A DNA stretch of 64,000 nt from Otatea glauca (taxonomy: Eukaryota > Streptophyta > Magnoliopsida > Poales > Poaceae): assembly GCA_036346275.1 (NCBI GenBank), contig JAYEVK010000077.1:1-64000 (forward strand), in the 5' to 3' direction. The notes under the pieces are model-generated. The model was not told where the DNA came from. It ran no database searches and saw nothing but the letters and a program-made list of their open reading frames with translations. Position numbers and translations under genes: made by a program. This document shows, in pieces, positions 12,401 through 24,116 of the stretch; the stretch's first letter is position 1; each line of letters starts with the position of its first letter.

Positions 12401-15400
12401 GATCCTTTCCTCCTTTCGGCCCCGACGCAGATCTCCACGCCCCCACCGCGCCCGCCGCTTCGAGCTCCGGTCTACTCGACGCAATGATCGGGTCAAGCTG
12501 CCGCCAGAGCGGCAGACTCGTGATCATGCTCCAACCGCCGACTCCTCGGAGAACCCTTGCACTGTCGACCCACCAGCCACAATGTCCTCCTCCCGCGCTT
12601 TAGCTGCACCCTACACCGCCCGATCAATAGCAGCCCCGACCGCACCCCCTACGCCCCAAGAGCGACGCAGTAGAGGAGCCCCAACACACCCAATGGTCAC
12701 CCGGAGCAAGACCAAACACGTCATCAACCTACTTGCATCCTCTATCGAAAATCCCTCCCTAGTGCCAAGTACCTACCGCAGTGCCCTCAACGATCCACAC
12801 TGGCGCGCAACCATGATCGACGAGTACACTGCTCTCATCAGCAACTGCACATGGGATTTAATGCCTCCGCCTCCACATGCCAACATCGTCTCCGGCAAAT
12901 GGATCTACCGCCACAAGTTTAACTCCGACAGCACACTAGCACGGTACAAAGCTCGTTGGGTTTTGCGTGGTTTCTCACAACAGTCCAGCATCAACTACAA
13001 CGAGACGTTCAGCCCTGTCGTCAAGCCGACTACAATCCGCACGGTCCTCTCCATAGCCGTCTGCAACAAATGGCCGGTACACCAACTGGACGTCAAGAAC
13101 GCCTTCCTCCATGGCAGCCTTGACGAAATGGTGTACTGCCAACAGCCACTGGGTTTCGTTGACCCCGACAAGCCCGACCATGTTGCCGCCTCAACAAATC
13201 CTTGTACCGACTCAAAAAGGCTCCACGAGCCTAGTACAGCCGGTTCCAGCACTTCATCACCTCCATCGGATTCAGCAACTCCAAGTCGAACTCCTCGCTC
13301 TTCGTCTACGCCAAAGGATCCGACATGGCATATCTGCTTCTCTACGTCGATAACATTGTGCTCTCAGCATCGACACCGGCTCTACTCCACCAAGTCATCA
13401 CGGCCCTCCAGAACGAGTTCTCCATGACTGACCTTGGCCCTCTCAACTACTTCCTCAGCATCACGGCAACACGCTCCGAAAGGGGCATCTTCCTGTCGCA
13501 AGACAAGTATGCCGCAGAAATTTTACAAAGGGCCAACATGTAACACCCCAATTTTAGCTTTAAGTGTAATTTTATTATCATTTAGGCAATTTGAGATTTA
13601 TTGGGATTTTTCTGGATTTATTGGAATTTATTTTGAGAATTAAGTAATTAGCCTCTTTGAGAAAACCAATTAAATATCTTCATAGTCAAAATAAAGTTTT
13701 GTCAAAAATATTTTATTTGAACTCAAAATATCTCAAAGTATTTATGAGAATTTTCTTGGATTTTTCCTGATATTTTAATTGCCTTAAATGAATTAATCTA
13801 ATTTCGAGAATTATTTTAAATCAAAAAAGCGTTAGAAAATCGGCAAACGATGCCGGGCTGCCCAAGATCGTGTGTGCGTGGCTCAGCGTGCGGCCTGCTC
13901 AACCGGCCTTTTCATCGCGCTTTGGCGCTCATCATTGAATCCAGACGGACGGCTTTCATCGCGAAACCTAAGCATTGCCGTACCGTTAGATCGAGATCGT
14001 GCGGTTGAGATCGTGCGGCGTTATTTTGGAAAGATCTGATCGCGTCCGTTGATTTTGGAAAGGGCAGATCAGATCGTATCGGCCGTGATCTAATCGTGAC
14101 CGCTCGTTGCAAATCGGACGGCTCGCAGTCGTTGTCTCCGATTCGGTTTCCAAATCCGTCGTCGACTTGCCGCCGCCGCCGCGTGATTTAGGGTTGCCTT
14201 TTCTGGGCGCATGCCGAGGCTATTTAAAGCGCGGATCGCACCGAGGATCGCCATCCAAAGTCGCGATCCGCTAGCCTAACCTCTTCACGGAGTCATCATC
14301 GTTTAGCCTCGAGAGCTCGCAGAGTTCTTTGTAGCGCCGCTTGTTTTTCGCCGTTTCGCCATTGTCAAGCCTCCATCCGCCGCGTGGTTCCAGATTTGGG
14401 TTAACGCGCCGAGCCGCCGCCGAGTCGCCACTCTTCGTCGCCGGAAGAGCTAGTTCGCCGTCGAACCGTCGTCGTCTTCGTCTCCGGAACTCAGTGCTGC
14501 CGCGACATCGTCGTGCCGGAGCCGCACAATCGTCGGATCTCCACCGCACCGCCCCAGATCGCGCCACGTCGCATCATCGCAGCGATGTGTTCGCGGGTAA
14601 AGCTCGCCGTTAGATTTAATCGGACGTTCGGATTGAGCCGCGTGGGCATAGTGCGTTGGCCGTTGGATCGCTCGCGGATGTGCGACGCTGTCGGTCGCGT
14701 GTATCAAGCATCATGCGCCGGTGCACCGTGACGGCGTGCGTGCGTGGACATGGTCCATAGACCGAGCGACGTGGCGCAATTTGATTGGCCCACGATCGCG
14801 ATGACATCATGCCGATATCACCGGCCCGCGTCTGAGATCTCGAGTCCACGGTGGACCAGCGTGTTTTCGTGGACTAAGTCCATGCGCCGAAGCCACGCGT
14901 TCGTCTCTGATTGGTCCACGTGTCGCTTGCGCATTAATCGGTAATTTCCAGTAGAAAAAAATTCGGGAAAATCGGTTTTTCTAATTTCTGTATTTTTAGT
15001 ATTTATTCAAACTTCAAAAGGCCATATCTTTTGCATTTTAACTCGGATTTGAGTGATTCAAATTTCTAAAAAATTGTAAAATCAAGATCTATTTATTGGT
15101 GAATTTTATTTTATTTTTGGAGTTTGGTTGCTCTCTGTTTTGGTGTTTATTTGCTATTTTGGCAACGTTTCGCGTAGACGTTGAACTGCTCGGTGACCTT
15201 GAGGAAGATTCATCGCTTCAAGACCCAAGCTCATAGCAAGACCAGCACCTACTCCAAGGCAAGTTGTGCTTTGATCATGTTGCACCCAATTTCACCAAAT
15301 TGCTATTTTGTCTCTTAAATTATGCATGATATTTTATGTGTATAAATGATTTCAATTAATCCGGGAATTAGACAATATGCCTATTTGAATTAAATCATAC

Positions 15401-18400
15401 CTTGTCAATTATATGCCATGATCTTGTTGTCACCCTAGGATGTGGAATTATAGTTGGTTAATATTAATAATCAACATGGGACTAGTTAGACAGTCGTAGA
15501 TTGCTTAGTCATGCCACGTCATCACATGTGTCCGAATGTTGATACTTAATCTTGACTAATGGAATATGGAACAATGTTTATGAATTGGTGTGTCATGTGT
15601 TGTCACACAGTGATATCAAGTTGTCGTGGCGAGGAGGTCTCACAACTAGATTGAAATGTTGGTGACACGTGGTGCTTGGTAATCAACTGGGGTGGTAATA
15701 TTTTAGATTGGGGCAAGTGGCAAGGGCATGTGCCAAGGTGGGCTAGGATTGGCAGGGGTATGTGGAAGTCTTGCCTTAATCACTTTAAGGACTTAACCTT
15801 GCAAGCCTTTGACCTGAGTCTTTCTTGCAACCACATGTCGGAATGGGACAAACCTAGTGAATAATTTGTGAAGCCTAGATTTTCTTTGTCGTGGTGAATA
15901 GTGAGTCCCGGGTTTACGGTTTAACTCACATGGCGCAAGAAGGGGGCCCTGTTGTGGTGGTTTAACCCTTCAGTGTTGAAACCTTAGCGAACAGTACTAG
16001 GTCTAGGTGTAGCATTGTAAAGGCTTTGTTATGATCACTCGCTTTGGTGGTGTTTGGTTGTATCGTGTGGGTAAAGTGCATAACCTCTGCAGAGTGTACA
16101 ATCTATTCGAATAGCCGTGCTCACGGTATTGGGTAATGCTCGGGAATTACAGTTAAGGGTTAGACTTTTGTTAAACAAAAACCTATTGTGATGGCAAGGT
16201 GCCATGGGAAGTGGAAATTGATTTAGGATTGGAAACTTGGTTTACTTCAGAAATGTTGAATCTATTAATTACTGTATTTGTTTTACTGCTTTTCAATCTA
16301 TTTATTGTATTCTTGTTAAATGCTGCTTTATTGCAAAATATCCATCTTAGCCATTCCTTTGGATTAAGCTAAGCATATAGAATATTAGACTTGCATTGTT
16401 GTGCACAATTTGTTGAGTGCTTTATGTACTCACCCCAACAACAACTTCAGAAGAGGAAGAATCTACGCCTCACCGCCCCGGCCCAACTCCCTTTCCGCAT
16501 TGGCCCAACCCGGTTCCCTTTTCCCTGGCTCACTTCCGCTCCCTTGGCCCAGCTTCGCGGCCCAGTCTGCCCGCGCCCAATGATGGGAGGGCCCCACCTG
16601 TCAGCCGCTGCCCCTTTGTCCCCGAGCTGTCTCAACGCTGGACTCTATCACCGCCCGAAAGCTCTCACCTTCCGCCGCAAAATCCGCGTCCGTCGGTGCC
16701 TAATAAAGTCTGGAAACCTTGGCATCCAAGCCTATTTAACCAACCGCCCTTTTCCCCTCTCTTTTCTCTGTGTTTCACCACACGAGTTGTCACCTTGCCG
16801 GATTCCTCCGCCGTCGTGCCGTGGAGCTATTCCGTCGGTGAGCAATCGTCGTTGCTACTTGTACCATTGGGTTTCCCCCGTCGCCCGCATCAGATTGCCC
16901 CAAGCCCAGCTCGGTTTCATTGTGTTTTTGCCCTCGGCCAAGCCTCTTCTTCCGCTTTGGGGAGGTCGCATCGCCGCCAGGTCACCGAAGTCCTGAGCAA
17001 ACCGGCGCTCACGTGTTCCGCCACCTAGTAGCCGCAATCGACGCGACAGCCACGTCACCCGTACCACGCCAGCGTTGGCAGCCACATCCACAATCGCGTG
17101 GCCGCCGAGTCAGCTGCCACGTCATCCCTAAGCCACCGCGTGGCGCCCACGTCAGCATCCCTCCCTCTTGGTGAACCCGATCCACTGTGCGCCGAGTCAC
17201 TGACGCGTCGGGCCCACGTGTCAATCGGTTTTCTTTTTATTTTTATTTTCCAGAAAAATCCCGAAGATTAATCACAGGGCTCCACCTATCAATATTGTTC
17301 AGTCTCTCTCCTTTGCCTTTTTCCTGATTTTCTTGATCCGAGCCACTTCCGAGAGCCCGTTCTCCTCCGTTTGAGCTCCAAATTTAGTGATTCAAATTTC
17401 TAAATTCATATGCTACCTTCCAGTACCATTCTTTTCAATTTTTGAATTTTGCTTGTATTTATTTTATTTATTTGTTTTCGCTTTTCACGTGTAGACGTCA
17501 TCGCCGAAGCTTCGTTGAACCAGCAGCGTTCAGTGAAGGCAAGTCTTCCTTGATCATGTTGATTCCCAAGTTTAAAAAATCTTATGTTGTTTTAAATTAT
17601 TGCATGCTTACTTTTATGTAATGTATTTTAAATTCAGTCATAGCGTTTAGTTAAATTACAGATTTGTTATGACCTCGGCATTGATCATGATGTACCATTG
17701 TCACCCTAGTTAGTATTAGCTATTTATTTGGTGATGATTAGTAGAGTAGCATCATACGGTAGAACTGCTTAGTCCAGATTAAACGTTTCAGTATTATGCC
17801 ATTAATAGGAATTACTTCAAAACATTGTTTAAAACCATTTGTAAAGTTGTGGCAATAGGTATTGATACTGTTTTTTAAATAAAATGAATGGAAAAATGTT
17901 TTTAGACCGGGGCGGATGGAATGTTTGGCGAGTGCAGGAAGCACGAGACTTTGTAAAGTGGTTGTTCCGTCCTAGTCAATTAAGAACCGAAACGTGTGTT
18001 ATTTCAAACTGAGCACTACCGTATAACCACAAGTCTATATGGGTATGACCTGGCTAATTAATTTGTGTGTCTCGTTATTGGTTTCACCAGTTGGTGGAAT
18101 GTGGGTGTCAGATGGAGACAGGTTTTCCACAAGCCGCAAGAGGAGGCTTCCGACTGGGTAGACAGAACCTTTCGGAAGTGAAACCTTAGCGGGCGCGGTT
18201 AATAGCTGGATTGTACATTGTAAAGGCGTTGTTGTGATTATCCTAGTCGCACTCTAACATGTTGAGTATGAGCAAATAGTGATGGTTGATTGCATCTTAT
18301 GGGTAAAGTTGTGCATACTCTGCAGAGTTAAAACTACTTAAGTAACCATGCCCACGGTTAAGGGCGAACAAGTTACGCTTTCACATGGTAGATTTTCTAG

Positions 18401-20697
18401 TTTTGTTTTGAATAAAAATGATGGTTAGGGAATCCGTGACTGGTTGGAACTCTTAAGTTTTTGGATGGCAGTTGGAACCGGTCAGGTGGTTGGAACCTTT
18501 ATCAGTTGTTTCATTAATTTCAATTATTGCAACCACATTCTGTCAATTGATGCTTTGTGAAAATTACTAGTTGTATTTAAAGTTAAACACTGTTTTACGC
18601 TAAATGAGCCATACTAAACCTTCAGTTGTTCATCTTTGCATATAGTTATCATACATTTATGTTTCCAAGACTTGCGGAGTACATTTTGTATTTACCTTGC
18701 AACATTCAAAATTCCATAGAGGAGTGTGCTGAAGCAAAAAGTGCCTATGAGTTCTTTGCTTGTGGGTTTGATGAAGGAGATCCGCTTATGCCGCTGCTAT
18801 TTATTTCGTTTCCGTTGTTTCTTCATTTAACTTAAGCCATGTGGCTGTTTATTTGTAATTGTTAGCTTTAAGGCCGGTACTTGTTGCTTAATTATTATAA
18901 ATTGGATTTAGGGTATGGATGTGTTATCATCATTATTTCCACTGTATGCACTAGCTTGTTCCTAGACTAGTACAGTTATACACAGAGGGTTCGGATTTGG
19001 AAATTCGGCCCAACAGTCAAGCCAAAGTGTGATGCACTGTTGATATTTATCATTCGTGATTTTAAATTGTCAGTTTGATTATTGTTTCTTCCAATGTACC
19101 CAACTATAAATAGCAAAAATAAGCAGATTTTACTAATCATTTTTCCTCTTTGCGAGATCAATACACAAGCTATCCTGTAAAATTTCATGTGGAATTTGCC
19201 GTCAATCTAATGGAAACAAGAATTTTCTTGTACTTCTATCCAAAACACATCTACAATACAGTATCTTTCATGTTCCCCTATAATTTAACATGCAATAATC
19301 TTTTCACCTGACACTTAATTCTCTGACATATCTGCCTGCAGAGGCCAAAGTTGTTAATTGACCAAATCAGTTACAAAAGTATACAAGTAAATGGGATCCT
19401 TTGTATATGCTTCTTCAAACTAGAGAAATGCAAACAGTACTTAAACGGACAGGCAAGATACCTGCTCAAGCAAGCCCTTTAAGTCTCCACCAACGCAGTA
19501 CTCCAATACCAACCAAAAATGTGCTGAGGTTTCATACCTGGAAAGATAAGTACAACATGATTATGGCTTGCATTAGGATGGCCAAATTTTAAGTGAACAA
19601 GGATAATCTCAACAAGACTAGCAAACTACTTGTCATTGTTACATTGCAAGATCAACCAAGGTGAGGTTCGAGGTCAATAAGAGATTGAGAGTCTATAAGA
19701 CACTTACCAAGAGTAAAATTTCAGGACATTTGCATGATCTAAAGAATGAAGCATCCGAACCTGCAAAGGTAAGTTCAAAAGCATTATTAGCAAAAAGGAC
19801 AAAAAATTACCTGAACAACTTAATAGATAAGAGCATTTCTGCTCGTGAAAAATGTATCTAAACATGCTTTCTGGAAGATGTTTTCAAACTAACGCACTTG
19901 AGATTGATCTGATAGTTCTATCCAGTACCATTTTATCTACCTTATTGACCTTCACTCTTGAGCAGTTTGTACAAGAGATGAGGACACATCCAAGAGCAAA
20001 ACAGGTACCACATTTGGGAAAAATAACAAAAAGTATGTGTATTCCCAACCTAATAACACACTAAGTCAAACAAAATTGTCCTTAGCAAGTCCCAAATGAA
20101 AGTATGTAACTTGTCTTCCTTGTCACATCTCTTTAATTGGCTACAAACCCGTACGCAAAATTATCAGGAAGTTAATGTTTGACCAGAAACCAGAAATGCT
20201 TCCTGCATGGCAAACAACAATTTACCAAAGCCAGGCATCTAAACAGCCGAAACCCAAAGCAACCGTGGATTTATCAAATCAATAATGGGAATCGCGACAT
20301 ACAAGCACTAGCACGTAGACACCCAGTTCCCTAGCCCGATGCAAACACGGCGCAACCTTCGATTCAAAATATCCCCAAAATCGCCGCGGCGGCGTCTAGA
20401 CTAGAAGGGGCTCACCTCGTTGAGGACCTTGGAGCGCTGCAACTTGTCAACGCTCTTGACGGCGAAGTACTCGATGGTCTTCTTCTTCCGCCCCTTGTAC
20501 ACCGTCTTCCGCACCATTTCCGGAAAAAAAAACCAAAACAATCAGAAATCGCTCGCGTCCGAACCCTGGCAGGCACGATCCGGGCGGATCCGAGGCGGGA
20601 GTGGGGAGCGAGACCCACGGAAAGGGAGGAGGTGGCGGTGGAGGGTTACCGAATGCTTGCCGCGGCCGATGGCCTCGTAGACGTGGAAGTTGTTCAT
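9476..20697 (-). CDS. RUK: RUNKEL/ULK4-type kinase-like protein, exons 1-8 (3' part outside window)
   Basis: Coding exons on the minus strand are 20697-20650, 20505-20416, 19760-19708, 19537-19462, 11535-11474, 11390-11312, 11213-11154 and 11056-9476. All have GT-AG junctions and consistent phase, giving 683 residues before the last donor. The kinase domain occupies residues 1 to about 270: glycine-rich loop GRGKHSTVYKG, lysine in FAVKSVDK (33), YCDLKPSN (Asp121, with HRD changed to YCD), DFG (139-141) and MAPE. An acidic and basic linker follows, then the start of a helical ARM/HEAT-like region. Arabidopsis RUNKEL is microtubule-associated and needed for phragmoplast organisation and cell-plate growth in cytokinesis. 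The YCD motif suggests weak or absent catalysis. The family's long C-terminal repeat region is missing here because the next exon must lie left of position 1. Confidence 0.88.
12135..12384 (+). repeat. copia 5' LTR
   Basis: The LTR has TG...CA termini and a TATATATC motif near 12322. It holds two copies of CCAGCCATATCTC about 60 bp apart, around 12167 and 12227. The adjoining TGGTATCAG marks its inner end. Confidence 0.75.
12135..13538 (+). mobile_element. Internally deleted Ty1/copia element in intron 4 of the RUNKEL-like gene
   Basis: The element starts with a 250-bp LTR (12135-12384, TGTTGG...TTTCA), followed at once by a primer-binding site beginning TGGTATCAG. After a short leader it jumps to the linker before reverse transcriptase, so gag, protease and integrase are deleted. 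It ends abruptly inside the RT-RNase H region at RANM, where a gypsy-type LTR has inserted at 13539. No 3' LTR is seen beyond the insertion. It lies in the opposite orientation to the host gene. Confidence 0.8.
12582..13543 (+). pseudogene. copia reverse transcriptase fragment
   Basis: Recognisable motifs run TWDLMPPP, GKWIYRHKFNSDSTLARYKA, FSPVVKPTTIRTVLSIAV and QLDVKNAFLHGSLDEMVY in one frame to about 13180. A frameshift follows, and LLLYVDNIVLSAS with LGPLNYFLSI and GIFLSQDKYA appear in the next frame (13325 onward). The catalytic YVDD is YVDN, so the second aspartate is lost. The coding sequence is cut at the LTR insertion. Confidence 0.8.
13539..16468 (+). repeat. Gypsy-type long LTR, 3' end missing
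   Basis: It begins TGTAACACCCCAATTTTAGC, a typical start of long grass gypsy LTRs, and splits the copia RT frame. It is the same family as the minus-strand LTR at 61116-64000. Shared blocks include the AAGTGGCAAGGG...GCCAAGGTGGGC region (15716-15745) and the TGAGTGCTTTATGTACTCACC region (16414-16434). Compared with that copy, about 300 bp of the 3' end are missing beyond GAAGAATCTAC (16458-16468), where a second LTR begins without its own start. Confidence 0.7.
16469..19010 (+). repeat. Second, diverged gypsy-type LTR, 5' end missing
   Basis: The layout parallels the preceding LTR: a GC-rich block, then GTAGACGTCATCGCCG (17492), CAAGTCTTCCTTGATCATGTTG (17540), a region with GCAGAGT near 18321, and a distal segment with GTATGCACTAGC and GGTTCGGATTTGG near 18950-19000. 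The last part aligns loosely with the 3' end of the LTR near 61116-61200. The start is truncated at the junction with the first LTR. The 5-mer CAACA occurs just before the first LTR (13534-13538) and at 19011-19015. Confidence 0.55.
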
Positions 20698-21670
20698 GGC
20701 GGAGCAGCAGCAGGAGGAGGAGGGGCTCCTCCTCTCGCCTCCGGCTACGATTAGGGTTTGAGGCGGAGGAGCGGAGGAGATGGGGGAGGAAGAGGAGAGG
20801 GTGAGCGGGATTACGATTTGAGGGGGAGTTTTGCTTGGGCTCTCGGTTTTGGAGGAGGCGCTCCTTCCGATTTTCAAATTTTTCTTTTCTTTTTCGCGTT
20901 GGAAGGAGCCGCTTGGCGGCTTGGGTTCAGGGTGTGATATTTTCACATGGCACCTTGCCTTTGATGTATACTGTGTAACGGACTAACGGGCAACGGTAAC
21001 GGCTGTAAGATGAAAGGGAGTTCCACAAATGGTAAAGTATATATAGAGTATAGATCACGATTATTTATCTTTTTATTTGTTTTAAGAATAGTGCAATTTG
21101 TATTAGGAAGTGATGCGTAGAAACACTACTTGTGAATATGTTTGTTTTGAAGAAAAAAAAATAGTCTTGAATATATTTTTCATCTTTATATAATATTTTT
21201 GAATGATACAAGATGGACACACGCCACCAACGCATGCACACGGATGCGACACATGCTAGGAAATATATCAAACTCAACAGCCTCCACAGTGCGGATACGT
21301 GCAGTCCAAATGAACACGTACACATATGTATTAACTTAAATTATTGGCGAGCGTGTGCGTCGACCTGGAGTCCACCTCTCCCAACCAAACCATGCTCAGT
21401 TCTCAAATAAACTTTATATAATATGTCAATCATAAGAAACGTACGATATAAAAGGATGGCTAAAATTTTCAACGGGAAAGAAACAAAACACATTCAACTG
21501 TGCATAATCCAAACCTAGCTAAAGAAATAAGACGCATTCAATTGTGCGTAATCCAAACCTAGCTAAAACTTCCCAAGCCCAACATAACTAGCTTAAGGCG
21601 AAACCTATTCCAACCGAAGAAATGTCTATTGTTACTTAAGTTGCAAGATAAGTATCGCTTGGTAAATCAT
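20698..21670. promoter_or_regulatory. 5' UTR and upstream region of the RUNKEL-like gene
   Basis: The stretch 20698 to about 20950 is GC- and purine-rich and is the likely 5' UTR and core promoter, read on the minus strand. Further right the sequence becomes AT-rich. A 44-bp direct repeat (CATTCAA.TGTGC.TAATCC...) occurs twice in tandem at about 21491-21523 and 21535-21567. No TATA box was assigned with confidence. Confidence 0.4.
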
Positions 21671-22015
21671 GAATTTTTTTTAAAAATAATACATTTTTAA
21701 AATTAATTGCGGCATTAATACGCGAATTGAAAAATTTGCAAAAATAATACTTCGTCGCCAGATGGTTCGGCGAAAACCAGGTAATAGCCAAATGGTTTGG
21801 CGAAAATGGTATTTTCGCCATATGGTTTGGCGAAATTAGGCTAAATGCGCAATTTGGAGTGCCTGACAGTTTTTTTGGCCAGGACACTCTATTTTCGCCA
21901 AATGGTATGGCGAAAATAGGTTGTTGCCAAATGGCCATACCATTTGGCGAAAATAGGGGGGTTTTCCTGCCTCACCCGGCTCTGGTTCCATTCGCGCGGA
22001 GGAGGAAAAAAAAGG
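21671..22015 (+). repeat. Left terminal inverted repeat of the MULE
   Basis: It starts GAATTTTTTTTAAAAATAAT and is the complement of the right end. It contains several copies of small palindromic modules of the form TTCGCCAAATGG / CCATTTGGCGAA. A partial second copy of the module, with the CGGGACACCCTATTTTCGCC block, follows at about 22020-22120. Confidence 0.85.
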
Positions 22016-22612
22016 GCCGGAGCGAAATTAGGCTAATTGCGCAATTAAGAGGCGTTTGACGAAGCAACAGCCCGGGACACCCTATTTTCGCCAAACTGGT
22101 TCGGCGAAAATAGGGGGATTTTCGGCAAGGGAGAAAAATAGGGAGGGGAGAGAGAGAGGGGCGGGAGAGAGAGGGGGAGAGAAAGAGAGAGAATTCGCGC
22201 GAAAATTTTGTAAATAATAAATCCAGTTAATGATAATTCGTGTAGTTAACCGTAGGGTCAATAAATGGAAAAAAATTATATTTGTCTGTGATAATTGAAG
22301 TATGATTTTTTGTCAGTTTATTAACGTAGTGCTTCACAAAATTATTTGTCAGTTTATTATTTCGGGAAAATCGAAATTTCGTTGTTCGTCTTTCGATGTG
22401 CGCCAAATCTGACGACAAATAAAAATCAACATTGATATTTCAAACTGCCTCATGACTCGACATTGATACAATATAGATACGCACCTTAGAATTCATAGAA
22501 TCAAGTACAACATACGCCCATACATGCCTCGGAGAATTGATAAACGGGATACAACACAAGTGAGAATAAGATACATTCTATGGACATATTCATCGGTTGA
22601 CAAAGATGAAAG

Positions 22613-23599
22613 TCATCTACTGGCGGTAGCGCTTGAGCGTCGAGGTGGAGGTGATATGAAATCGTCGTCATCGTCATCGTCATGTGTATGGTTGGGAGCT
22701 AACCCGCCTCTAGTTCTGGTTGGACATCCTCTTCCATTGTTTCTTGAACGGCCTGCTTCAGAAGTGCTTGAACGTCGAGGTGGAGGTGACACGAAATCGT
22801 CATCATCTTCGTCATCGTCATCCGTATGGTTGGGAGCTAGCCCGCCTCTAGTGCTGGTTGAACGTCCTCTTCCATTGTTTTTTGAATGACCTGCTGTGCA
22901 AGTGCTTGACCGTCGAGGTGGAGGTGACACGAAATCGTCATCGTCATCATCATTTGCATAGTTAGGAGTGAGCCTCCCTCCAGTGGTGGTTGAACGTCCT
23001 CTTGAAATTGCTGTTGTAGCAGTACTGTGTCGATCTCTACCCCTGCAGCTGGATCCGCTTCTGCCTCTTCTACTTGAACCGGGCATCACGCCACCGCCGA
23101 AGAGCATGTACATCGCTAAGAATTCTGGAATATCTTTGTTCAGCAACTCTTCATCCTCAGGGAATAACTAGCACACGAGCATGCAAAGTAGTGAATTATG
23201 TATAAATGGTAAAAAGATTAGTATGGTGAAAAAATAAAGAATAACTAACCTTAATGTGCTCTGCATACCGATCGGCAAAGATCGTGATCCGTAATATCTT
23301 CTAGAGAAACATGTAGTAGAAGGGTGGTCGGCTAGTTCGCACACCCTGAAATACCTTTGACGCCACCATTGCAAGTGCGCCTTCAGGTCGTCGATGGTCG
23401 CAAGGTTCAGGCCAGAGGTTGTCATGCTATGCTTCCGTAATGTCGGGCGCCACTCTTGCAATTTGGACAGCACTTTACTCATGATCTCCTCCTTGAATGG
23501 ATCGTCCTTTCCACCACGCGTAACCTTCAACGTGCAATTAAGAGCTACGTTGCTCATATCGGGTGTCCACGAAAATGCTCTGCTAGAGGATCCAGCCAT
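22613..23599 (-). CDS. Myb/SANT-like protein carried by the MULE (286 aa, three exons)
   Basis: Exons 23599-23345, 23300-23250 and 23167-22613 join in phase with GT-AG borders and give 286 residues and a stop, with no interruption. The N-terminal third reads like a Myb/SANT-like (Myb_DNA-bind_3 type) domain: FSWTPDMSNVALNC at residues 9-22, LQWWRQRYFRKILR near residue 80, and the closing PEFLAMYMLFGG. The C-terminal half has three tandem copies of a roughly 45-residue unit combining an aspartate run with DFVSPPPRRSS and NNGRG. The protein is probably nuclear and DNA-binding. Harbinger elements carry a comparable Myb-like partner; here it is inside a MULE. Splice sites are inferred, and expression is unknown. 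Confidence 0.55.
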
Positions 23600-24116
23600 G
23601 GTGAAGAAGTGTGAGTGGACGCTGCGGTTGTGTGCTTGTAGTTTGGCCTTTCATAGACTCGAAGCGGTGGTGTATGGACTACGTGTTGGAATGTAGGATT
23701 GAAACATATAGAGGGATAGAAAACGCCGGAGTGTCTTTGTCTAGTCGGCCGAAAAGGTAGTCGTCGTGCAATGTTAGGACTGACAAAGCCGATGATAGCG
23801 TGTTGTTAAATCGGTCTGGCAAAAGTGATGATCTCGTGCCGTAAAATCGGGGTGAAAAGGATTGAAGAGGGATGGAAAATATGCGGAACGCCTTTTGCGT
23901 ATAACGTGGATGCGAGCACCCTACCAAGGTTCGAAACGCTTGTTCATAGGGCAATGAAACGGTTATATACTACGAATCAGATTACGATAAATGAAACACA
24001 ACGCGATCATAGCACACTAAATGGTGTGAAATAGTAAATCGTACGTAAGGTACGTAAGGAAGCACGAGACAGTTATGTCATGACAACAAAATAAGGTACT
24101 ACCCCTAACCACCCCC

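Noticed and set aside
22140..22195. GA-rich tract as a regulatory GAGA element
   Set aside because: It mirrors the CT-rich tract at 30130-30250 and belongs to the MULE subterminal regions.
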